In this document: one piece after another, positions 25,872-33,073 of the stretch | How positions within the stretch are numbered: the stretch's first letter is position 1 | Layout: each line of letters opens with the position of its first letter | Assembly (NCBI RefSeq): GCF_023072595.1 | Contig: NZ_JALLGK010000001.1 | Location: 1,116,001-1,180,000 of the forward strand | Direction of reading: 5' to 3' | Length of the DNA: 64,000 nucleotides | Origin: Streptomyces sp. XM4193 | GTDB taxonomy: Bacteria; Actinomycetota; Actinomycetes; Streptomycetales; Streptomycetaceae | The notes under the pieces: generated by a model | Told to the model about the DNA's origin: nothing | Database searches by the model: none | What the model saw: the letters and a program-made list of their open reading frames with translations, nothing else | Translations under genes and position numbers: made by a program

Positions 25872-26660
25872 TCAGCCGAGCAGCAGGGTCAGCTCGGTGT
25901 GCAGGTTGTGACGGGCTCGTTCCTCCCAGTGTTCGGCGCCGTGCGGGGTGCGGTACAGGCGTGGCAGGCCGAGCAGTTGGCGCAGTACGTTCCCGCGGCC
26001 GGTGCGGAAGACGTCGTCGGGAACGAAGTCGTACTCCTCGCGCACTTGGGCCGCGTAGCGGGCGTACTCCTCGGGTGTGCCGGCAAGTACGGCGAGGTCG
26101 GCGTCGCAGAGGGCCTCACCGTTGGTGTCGCCGGGGGCGGGGTCGTGGGTGACGGTGAGCCGCACCAGTCGGGCCACCTCGGTGGTGCGGGAGTCGGGTA
26201 CGCCGGCTTCGGGGAGGGCGCGTTCGGCGAGGGCGGCGCTGCGTTCCTCGTTCTCGCTGCGGTCCGGGCGGTAGTGGGCGTCGTGGAACCAGGCCGCCAG
26301 CTCGACGGCGCACGGGTCTGCCGCATGGGCGGTGTCGCGGCCCAGCTCGTCGAGGCGGTCCAGCACCGCGGCCAGGTGGTCGGTGGTGTGGTAGCGCCGC
26401 TGCGGCTCCGCCCAGCGGCGCAGCAGGTCGCGGGCGTACGGCTCGGGGGCAGGGCCGCTCGCGTCGTCGCGTGCGGCGAGCAGCAGCCGGTTCCAGCGTT
26501 CGGTCAGCTCCGCCGTCCGCGGGTGCTCGTCCGGCTGCTGTCGGGGGTGCTGGGGGTGCTGGGGACCGGTCCGCCCGTCGTTTCGGCGTGACTGTGCCGA
26601 GTGCGGTTCGACCGGGTGCGGTTCGTTCGAGTGCGGTGCGGGGGAGTCCTGGGCCGGCAT
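25872..26660 (-). CDS. HD-superfamily metal-dependent phosphohydrolase-like protein
   Basis: This is a 262-residue protein. Residues 1-50 are His/Pro/Gln-rich low complexity. The rest matches the predicted HD phosphohydrolases: 'RRYHTTDHLAAVLDRLDEL' near residue 80, the HD pair in 'AAWFHDAHYRP', and the distal aspartate in 'LCDADLAVLAG'. The C-terminal 'VREEYDFVPDDVFRTGRGNVLRQLL' completes the helical domain. The substrate, probably a nucleotide, is unknown. ATG 26660 was preferred over an upstream Pro-rich extension. It is divergent from cutC. Confidence 0.85.
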   Translation of the reverse strand: MPAQDSPAPHSNEPHPVEPHSAQSRRNDGRTGPQHPQHPRQQPDEHPRTAELTERWNRLLLAARDDASGPAPEPYARDLLRRWAEPQRRYHTTDHLAAVLDRLDELGRDTAHAADPCAVELAAWFHDAHYRPDRSENEERSAALAERALPEAGVPDSRTTEVARLVRLTVTHDPAPGDTNGEALCDADLAVLAGTPEEYARYAAQVREEYDFVPDDVFRTGRGNVLRQLLGLPRLYRTPHGAEHWEERARHNLHTELTLLLG

Positions 26661-26927
26661 GCGGCCATTGTCGCCGAAGCCGGCGGGGCTGCCGGGGCTG
26701 TCGGCATCGGGCGCTGTGGTGCGGGAGGGCGGGGGAGGGGGGACGGCAGGGCGGCGAGCGGGACGGGGTGGCGGTGGCGTGGAGGGCCGGGCCGGGCCGG
26801 CGCGGCCCTGGGCGGGGCTCAACCGGGCTCTGGCGTACGGATGTTGGGGAGGGGCGCCGGACCGGGTCGCTTCTGGTGGGGCACCTGGCGCGCTTCCGTA
26901 CGGCGGCGGTGTGTGCCACCCTGGTGC

Positions 26928-26943
26928 ACATGTCTAGACCAAT
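26928..26943. promoter_or_regulatory. Candidate DasR (dre-like) operator overlapping the cutC start codon
   Basis: ACATGTCTAGACCAAT agrees with 13 of 16 positions of the dre consensus A(C/G)TGGTCTAGACCA(C/G)T. It contains the first codons of cutC (ATG at 26930), so a bound repressor would block initiation of transcription or elongation. Confidence 0.45.
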
Positions 26944-27676
26944 GCTCGAAGTGATCGCGCTGAGCGCGGCCGACGCGACCGCCGCCCAGTCGGGAGGCGC
27001 CGACCGCCTCGAACTGGTCACCGACATGGCCGCCGACGGCCTGACGCCCGACATCGGCCTCTTCCGGGCAGTGCGCGACGCCGTGACGATCCCGGTGCGG
27101 GTCATGCTGCGCCTGTCGGCGGGCTTCACCGCCGGTGGCGAGCGCGGCCTCGCGGAGCTGACGGCGCGCGCCCGCGAGCTGAGGTCCGAGGGCGCGGAGG
27201 AGTTCGTTCTCGGCTTCCTCGACGAGGACGGGAAGCTCGACCTCGCCGCCACGGAGACCGTGCTGCTCGAACTCGGTGGCTGCTCGTGGACCTTCCACCG
27301 CGCCGTCGACCATGCGGCGGACCGGCACGCCGTCCGCCGGGAGCTGGCCGAACTGCCGGGCCTGGACACCTACTTGACCGCGGGATCGCCGCACGGCGTC
27401 GCCGACGGCCTGCCCGTCCTCACCGCCGAGGCGGAACGCCATCTCGCGGGCGAGCCGGGCTACACCCCGTGCCTCCTGATCGGCGGCGGCCTCCGTCTCG
27501 ACCAGGTGCCCCCGCTGCGTGAGGCGGGCGTCGACGCCTTCCACATCGGTGCGGCGGCACGCCCCGGCGGTTGGACGCAGCCCGTCGACGCGGACGCCGT
27601 ACGCCGCTGGCGGGCGGCCCTCGACCGTGAACCGGTGGATCGCGAGCCCCCGGGCGTACGGGCCCCCGCGCTCTGA
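26930..27676 (+). CDS. cutC: CutC family protein (copper homeostasis-type TIM barrel)
   Basis: This 248-residue TIM-barrel protein opens with 'LEVIALSAADATAAQSGGADRLELVTDM'. It also has 'PVRVMLRLSAGFTAGGE', 'SWTFHRAVDHAADR' and 'LIGGGLRLDQVPPLREAGVDAFHIGAAAR'. CutC was named for copper tolerance, but a carbohydrate role is often suspected from its context and fold. The ATG at 26930 lies very near the probable transcription start. The last 20 residues are Pro/Arg/Glu-rich and variable. Divergent to the HD gene. Confidence 0.9.
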   Translation: MSRPMLEVIALSAADATAAQSGGADRLELVTDMAADGLTPDIGLFRAVRDAVTIPVRVMLRLSAGFTAGGERGLAELTARARELRSEGAEEFVLGFLDEDGKLDLAATETVLLELGGCSWTFHRAVDHAADRHAVRRELAELPGLDTYLTAGSPHGVADGLPVLTAEAERHLAGEPGYTPCLLIGGGLRLDQVPPLREAGVDAFHIGAAARPGGWTQPVDADAVRRWRAALDREPVDREPPGVRAPAL

Positions 27677-27797
27677 CCTCGCAGGTACGCGGCGCCCCGG
27701 CGCACCCCTCGTTCGGCTCGTTCGGCTCGTCGGCTCGTGGCTTGCCGGCTCGTCCGGCCGGGCGTCGTGCGCACTGCCCCCGGCAGGTTCCGCACGT

Positions 27798-27825
27798 CCC
27801 TGCACTGCCGGTCGGAAGTGCAGGG
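27798..27825 (+). terminator. Hairpin after cutC
   Basis: CCCTGCACT (27798-27806) pairs perfectly with AGTGCAGGG (27817-27825). It is 120 bp after the cutC stop codon. Confidence 0.65.
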
Positions 27826-27882
27826 CCTCCACCCACGGCGTCCTTCCGCGAGCAGCCCCGTGACGGGGCGCTGTCGCGGAGG

Positions 27883-28173
27883 TCAGCCGCCGGTCGGGGC
27901 CGAGGGCGGGCGGGGTTGGGGTACGACCCGGGCGGGCCGGGCGGATTTGCGCCGGTACACGCCCGCGTCCTGGTCGGACTGTCCCAGCACGACGACACCG
28001 AAGGCCGTCGTCAGAAACACCTTGGTCACTCGCAGTGCGTTGCCGAGCAGGTGCCGGGGGTGGTCGCGACCGGAGAGGAGTGCGGTGGCTCCCGGCTCGG
28101 CGGACCTGTCGTCGGTTCGGCCGCCCCGGTTCTCCGGGCCGCCCATGGCAGAGGTGAACGATGCAGTACTCAT
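27883..28173 (-). CDS. Small hypothetical protein, one possible membrane helix
   Basis: A 96-residue open frame from ATG 28173. Residues 1-45 are hydrophilic; residues 47-65 ('NALRVTKVFLTTAFGVVVLG') form a hydrophobic stretch that could cross the membrane; the end is basic and Pro-rich. Codon third positions are G/C-rich in this frame, and the region is less repetitive than its flanks, which supports coding. A short hairpin (27855-27869, GCCCCG/CGGGGC) lies just downstream. No family is recognised. The upstream AAAGGATG is too far to be decisive. Confidence 0.5.
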   Translation of the reverse strand: MSTASFTSAMGGPENRGGRTDDRSAEPGATALLSGRDHPRHLLGNALRVTKVFLTTAFGVVVLGQSDQDAGVYRRKSARPARVVPQPRPPSAPTGG

Positions 28174-28816
28174 GAGCCCAGCATGCGAGTCATCCTTTCG
28201 AGGCACATCCAACCTGGTGTGGATACGAGTGATCTTGGCCCTCCGTCCTGAGCCGTAGGGGTCGGCCACCGCTTCGACCCATGGCAGAGGCCTCATGGCA
28301 GAGGGAGCCCGTCCCCCCGGTCTGCGGCAGCGGCCCCGCGCGGCAGAGAGCACCCGGCAGCGGACCCGCTCGCGGCTCCCGGCTCCCGGCTCCCCGCCCC
28401 CGCTCCCGGCTCCCCGGCTCCCCGCGCTCCCGCCTCCGACCGCCCCGCGCCCCGCACGCCCCGCGGCGGGGTCCGGCGTCCGCGCGGGCGCTCGGCCGGT
28501 AAACGGTTCGCGTCCCCGCTCGCCGCTGAGTACACTCTCGCGTCTTGCCTCCTTCCCGGAGCTCCACCCACCCCGTACCCGCCGCTTCCGCGGCCGTGTG
28601 TACGGCCCGCACCGAAGCCCGCGGCCGTCTTCAGCGCCCGCGCAGCCCATGGCCCGGTGCGCCGACGGAGCCCGGCAGGACCCCGGCCGGACGGAACCGG
28701 TCGAGACTTCCGCACGCCCGGTCCGTCCGGCGTGCCACCGTCCGCAGCCGCCCCAGGCCCGATCCGCCCGTCCCGGTGACGTGCGGTGGCTTGTCCGTTC
28801 CCGTAGGAGTACCGCC
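28174..28816. other. Long spacer before the HelD-like gene; low-complexity GC block
   Basis: About 640 bp. The part 28300-28480 is a run of CGGCTCCC-like units. TTCGCG (28507) and TACACT (28531), 18 bp apart, might be a promoter giving a leader of roughly 280 bases. No rifamycin-associated element was seen. Open frames through this stretch are GC artefacts. Confidence 0.45.
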
Positions 28817-30925
28817 GTGTCCGCGCACGCGTCCGATCCACTGGCCCACGAACGTGCCCATCTCGCCGACTCCCGTGCCGCCCTGCGGGCGATGCGCGAG
28901 GAAGTCGAATCGCTCGACACCACTGATGTGGCGGCGAGTTGGGTGAGTGCGGAGGTGGTGAGGGCGGGCGTGCAGGAGCGCATCAAGGCGCTCGCCGACC
29001 TCAGTCACGCCCCGCTCTTCTTCGGCCGGCTCGACTACGAGGACGCCCGCGCGGAGGACGCCCGCGCGGAGGGCTCTCCCGCGGACGGCTCCGGCGCCCG
29101 GTCCGTCCGCCGGCACGGGCCCGGTGACGAGGACGCCCACCGCTTCTACATCGGCCGTCGCCACGTCCACGACCGCGAGGGCGATCCGATGGTGATCGAC
29201 TGGCGCGCCCCGGTCTCGCAGCCCTTCTACCGCGCCTCCCGCCGCGATCCCCAACAGGTGCGGCTGCGCCGCCGGTTCGGCTACACCCACGGCGACCTCA
29301 CCGCCTACGAGGACGAGCACCTCACCGACACCTCCGAGGAGGACCGCGGCAGCGCGCTGCTCCAGCGGGAGATCGAGCGCCCCAGGGTCGGTCCGATGCG
29401 CGACATCGTCGCGACCATCCAGCCCGAGCAGGACGAGATCGTCCGCGCCGCCGTCGAGGGCACGGTCTGCGTCCAGGGCGCCCCGGGCACCGGGAAGACC
29501 GCCGTCGGCCTGCACCGTGTCGCGTATCTGCTCTACGCGCACCGCGAGCGGCTCGCCCGCACCGGCACCCTGGTCATCGGGCCGAACGAGTCCTTCCTCC
29601 ACTACATCGAGCAAGTGCTGCCGGCGCTGGGGGAGTTGGCCGTACGGCAGACCACCGCCGACCGGCTGGTCGCCCACTTCCCGGTCCGCGGTGCCGACGA
29701 CGCGCCCACCGCGACCCTCAAGGGCGATGCGCGGATGGCAGAGGTGCTGCGCCGCGCGCTGCTCTCCCACGTCACGACGCCGACCGAGCCGTGCGTGGTG
29801 GTGCGCGGGTCCCGTCGCTGGCGGGTGCCGGCGTACGAACTCGCCGAGATCACCGAGCAGTTGAGGGAGCGCGGCATCCGCTACGGCGCGGCGCGGGAGG
29901 CGTTCCCGCAGCGCATCGCGCACGCCGTGCTGATCCGGATGGAGCAGGCGGGCGAGGCACCCGACGACCGGGTGCAGGACGCCGTGGCGCGCAACGCCGC
30001 GGTGAAGGCGACGGTCAAGGAGGTCTGGCCGGCCGTCGACCCGGCGCGACTGGTGCTGCGGCTGCTGTCCGACGCCGACTTCCTGGCCGAGCAGGCTGCC
30101 GGGATCCTCGACGACCAGGAGCAGAAGACCCTGCTGTGGGACCGGCCCGCGCGCGGTGTGAAGTCCGCGAAGTGGTCCGCCGCGGACCTGGTGCTGATCG
30201 ACGAGGCGATGGACCTGGTCGCCCGTACGCCCTCGCTCGGACACGTCGTGCTGGACGAGGCGCAGGACCTCTCGCCGATGCAGTACCGCGCCGTCGGCCG
30301 CCGCTGCTCCACCGGCTCCGCGACCGTGCTGGGCGACATCGCGCAGGGCACCACCCCCTGGGCGACCGGGAGTTGGCAGGAGGCGCTGCGGCATCTCGGC
30401 AAACCCGACGCCGCCGTCGAGGAGTTGACGCAGGGCTTCCGGGTGCCGCGCGAGGTCATCGCCTACGCCTCCCGGCTGCTGCCCGCCATCGCCCCGGAGC
30501 TGGAGGAGGCCACCTCGGTGCGCGAGGCGCCGGGCGACTTCGCCGTACGTGCCGTCTCCGCCGGGGAGTTGGACGCGGCGGTCGTCGCCGCCTGCCGCGA
30601 AGCGCTCGGACGCGAGGGCTCCATCGGACTCATCGCCGCCGACACTCGAGTCGACCGGCTGGCGACCGCGCTGGCCGAGGCGGGGATGCCCCATCTCGAC
30701 CCCGGCGAGGAGACCTCCGAGACCGCCCGCCTCACCCTGGTCCCGGCCTCGCTCGCCAAGGGACTGGAGTACGACCACGTGGTGCTCGACGAGCCGGCCG
30801 CGGTGGTCGACGCCGAACCGGACGACCGCACCGGGCTTCGACGTCTCTACGTCGCGCTGACCCGCGCGGTCTCCGGTCTGACCGTCGTCCACGCGAGCCC
30901 GCTCCCCGAAGCCCTCGCCGACTGA
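28817..30925 (+). CDS. HelD/HelR-like RNA polymerase-associated helicase-type ATPase
   Basis: This 702-residue UvrD/Rep-like SF1 ATPase is of the HelD class that binds RNA polymerase and recycles stalled complexes; actinobacterial members can protect against rifamycins (HelR). An N-terminal helical arm (residues 5-70) is followed by 'DWRAPVSQPFYR' and 'IQPEQDEIVRAAVEGTVCVQG', then Walker A 'GAPGTGKTAVGL' near residue 225, Walker B 'VVLDEAQDLSPMQ', 'TQGFRVPREVIAYA', and C-terminal 'RRLYVALTRAVSGLTVVH'. GTG 28817 has TAGGAG at ideal spacing. Residues 78-105 are an Asp/Ala/Glu/Gly repeat insert. It ends at a strong terminator. Confidence 0.88.
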   Translation: MSAHASDPLAHERAHLADSRAALRAMREEVESLDTTDVAASWVSAEVVRAGVQERIKALADLSHAPLFFGRLDYEDARAEDARAEGSPADGSGARSVRRHGPGDEDAHRFYIGRRHVHDREGDPMVIDWRAPVSQPFYRASRRDPQQVRLRRRFGYTHGDLTAYEDEHLTDTSEEDRGSALLQREIERPRVGPMRDIVATIQPEQDEIVRAAVEGTVCVQGAPGTGKTAVGLHRVAYLLYAHRERLARTGTLVIGPNESFLHYIEQVLPALGELAVRQTTADRLVAHFPVRGADDAPTATLKGDARMAEVLRRALLSHVTTPTEPCVVVRGSRRWRVPAYELAEITEQLRERGIRYGAAREAFPQRIAHAVLIRMEQAGEAPDDRVQDAVARNAAVKATVKEVWPAVDPARLVLRLLSDADFLAEQAAGILDDQEQKTLLWDRPARGVKSAKWSAADLVLIDEAMDLVARTPSLGHVVLDEAQDLSPMQYRAVGRRCSTGSATVLGDIAQGTTPWATGSWQEALRHLGKPDAAVEELTQGFRVPREVIAYASRLLPAIAPELEEATSVREAPGDFAVRAVSAGELDAAVVAACREALGREGSIGLIAADTRVDRLATALAEAGMPHLDPGEETSETARLTLVPASLAKGLEYDHVVLDEPAAVVDAEPDDRTGLRRLYVALTRAVSGLTVVHASPLPEALAD

Positions 30926-30971
30926 CCCCGCCGACGCGTTCCGCGGGCGCCCGCAGGAGACCGCAGACGTC

Positions 30972-31022
30972 CCGCGTCGTACGCCGTGCCCACTCGGAAC
31001 GGGCGCGGGGCGTACGACGCGG
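30972..31022. terminator. Strong hairpin between helD-like and XPB genes
   Basis: A perfect 14-bp outer stem (30972-30985 with 31009-31022) with further inner pairing. Placed between convergent genes, it can serve both. Confidence 0.85.
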
Positions 31023-31092
31023 TGGTCCGGGCCCGGGCAGGCGTGCGGGGACTGCCTGCCCGGTCAGTCTCGGGGCGTCGGTCTCCGGGGCG

Positions 31093-32745
31093 TCAGTCCT
31101 CGGGGGCGGCCAGGTACTCGTCGGCGTCGACGATCCGGTAGGCGTACCCCTGCTCGGCCAGGAAGCGCTGGCGGTGCGCGGCGAAGTCCTGGTCGATGGT
31201 GTCCCGTGCGACCACGGTGTAGAAGCGCGCCTCGTGCCCGTCGGCCTTGGGGCGCAGCACCCGGCCGAGCCGCTGGGCCTCCTCCTGGCGCGAGCCGTAC
31301 GTCCCGGAGACCTGGATGGCGACCGTGGCCTCCGGCAGGTCGATGGAGAAGTTCGCCACCTTCGAGACCACCAGCGCGGACAGTTCGCCCCGGCGGAAGG
31401 CGTCGAAGAGCTTCTCGCGCTGGGCGTTGCTCGTCTCGCCCTTGATCACCGGAACGCCCAACCGCTCGCCCAGCTCGTCGAGTTGGTCGATGTACTGGCC
31501 GATCACCAGCGTCTGGTCGCCCGCGTGCCGACGCACCAGGGTCTCGGTCACGCGCTGCTTGGTTTCGGTGGTGGCGCAGAAGCGGTACTTCTCGTCCGCC
31601 TCCGCCGTCGCGTACGCCAGCCGCTCGGACTCGGTGAGGTTGACCCGCACCTCCACGCAGTCCGCCGGCGCGATGTAGCCCTGCGCCTCGATCTCCTTCC
31701 ACGGGGCGTCGAACCGCTTCGGCCCGATCAGCGAGAACACGTCCGACTCGCGGCCGTCCTCGCGCACCAGCGTGGCCGTCAGCCCGAGTCTGCGCCGGGC
31801 CTGGAGGTCGGCGGTGAACTTGAACACCGGAGCCGGGAGCAGATGCACCTCGTCGTAGACGATCAGCCCCCAGTCCCGGGAGTCGAAGAGCTCAAGGTGC
31901 GGGTAGACGCCCTTCCGCCTGGTCGTCAGCACCTGGTAGGTGGCGATGGTGACCGGACGGATCTCCTTCCTGGTGCCGCTGTACTCGCCGATCTCGTCCT
32001 CGGTCAGCGAGGTGCGGCGGACCAGCTCGTGCTTCCACTGCCGCGCGGAGACCGTGTTCGTCACCAGGATCAGCGTCGTGGCGCCCGCTTTCGCCATCGC
32101 ACCCGCGCCGACCAGCGTCTTGCCGGCGCCGCAGGGCAGCACCACGACGCCGGAGCCGCCGTGCCAGAAGCCCTCGACCGCCTGGTTCTGGTACGGCCGC
32201 AGCGACCACTCGCGCTCGTCCAGCTCGATCGGGTGCGCCTCGCCGTCCACGTACCCGGCCAGATCCTCGGCCGGCCACCCCAGCTTGAGCAGCGTCTGCT
32301 TGATCTGGCCGCGCTCGGAGGGGTGCACCGCGACCGTGTCCGGGTCGACCCGGGCGCCGACCAGCGGTTTGATCCGCTTGGATCGCAGGATCTCCTCCAG
32401 CACCGGGCGGTCGGTGGTCGCCAGCACCAGTCCGTGCGCCGGGTGCTTGCTGAGCGTCAGCCGCCCGTACCGGGACATCGTCTCGGCGACGTCGACCAGC
32501 AGCGCGTGCGGCACCGGATAGCGCGAGAACTCCATCAGCGCGTCGACGACCTGCTCGGCGTCGTGCCCGGCGGCGCGCGCGTTCCACAGGCCCAGCGGCG
32601 TCATCCGGTAGGTGTGGATGTGCTCGGGAGCGCGCTCCAGCTCGGCGAACGGCGCGATGGCCCGCCGACAGGCGTCGGCCTGCTCGTGGTCCACCTCCAG
32701 CAGCAACGTCTTGTCGCTCTGGACGATCAGGGGTCCAGCGTTCAC
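31093..32745 (-). CDS. DNA repair helicase XPB
   Basis: This 550-residue SF2 helicase is of the bacterial XPB type (3'-5' DNA unwinding). The N-terminal damage-recognition-like part starts 'GPLIVQSDKTLLLEVDHEQ'. The motor then shows 'LRPYQNQAVEGFWHGGSGVVVLPCGAGKTLVG' (Walker A), the DEVH box ('IVYDEVHLLPAP'), 'GLTATLVRED', and motif VI 'EEAQRLGRVLRPK'. The start codon is GTG. It lies downstream of the 801-residue helicase-associated gene on the same strand, an arrangement I recall as common in actinobacteria and suggestive of a joint repair role. Confidence 0.95.
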   Translation of the reverse strand: MNAGPLIVQSDKTLLLEVDHEQADACRRAIAPFAELERAPEHIHTYRMTPLGLWNARAAGHDAEQVVDALMEFSRYPVPHALLVDVAETMSRYGRLTLSKHPAHGLVLATTDRPVLEEILRSKRIKPLVGARVDPDTVAVHPSERGQIKQTLLKLGWPAEDLAGYVDGEAHPIELDEREWSLRPYQNQAVEGFWHGGSGVVVLPCGAGKTLVGAGAMAKAGATTLILVTNTVSARQWKHELVRRTSLTEDEIGEYSGTRKEIRPVTIATYQVLTTRRKGVYPHLELFDSRDWGLIVYDEVHLLPAPVFKFTADLQARRRLGLTATLVREDGRESDVFSLIGPKRFDAPWKEIEAQGYIAPADCVEVRVNLTESERLAYATAEADEKYRFCATTETKQRVTETLVRRHAGDQTLVIGQYIDQLDELGERLGVPVIKGETSNAQREKLFDAFRRGELSALVVSKVANFSIDLPEATVAIQVSGTYGSRQEEAQRLGRVLRPKADGHEARFYTVVARDTIDQDFAAHRQRFLAEQGYAYRIVDADEYLAAPED

Positions 32746-33073
32746 CGGCGCCAGCCTTCCGTAGCCTTCGGACCCGGCGGCTGCGGGCCGTCCTCCAGGC
32801 TACGACCTCGACGTGTGTTGCCCGGGGCGGTCGTGTCGTGACCCGGCTCACCGTCGGCTCCGCCGCCCCACCTGCGTCCGGCCCCTGACGCGGTTCGCTG
32901 CACCGCTCGCGCCCCGGGCTCACCGCGGGGCCGACTCGCCTCTCCCGACTCGTCTCTCCCGGCACGCCTCTTCCGGCCCGCCGCTCCAGGCCCGCGCCTC
33001 TCACTCGGCGCGTGCGCCTCTCCCGCCCCGTGCCTCCCGTCCGGCCTGCCTCCCGTCCGGCCCGGGAGGGGTG
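32746..33073. other. Spacer between helicase genes, no feature recognised
   Basis: About 330 bp of C-rich, CTC/CCGG-repetitive DNA. No gene or convincing terminator was seen. Confidence 0.5.

Noticed and set aside
28600..28816. Rifamycin-associated element upstream of the HelD-like gene
   Set aside because: No GGGGCTTGC-type dyad was found, so rifamycin induction cannot be claimed.
29791..32841. A plus-strand frame of 1016 codons overlapping helD-like and XPB genes
   Set aside because: Overlaps two genes with intact motifs in other frames; sequence is Arg/Gly/Ala-rich and featureless.
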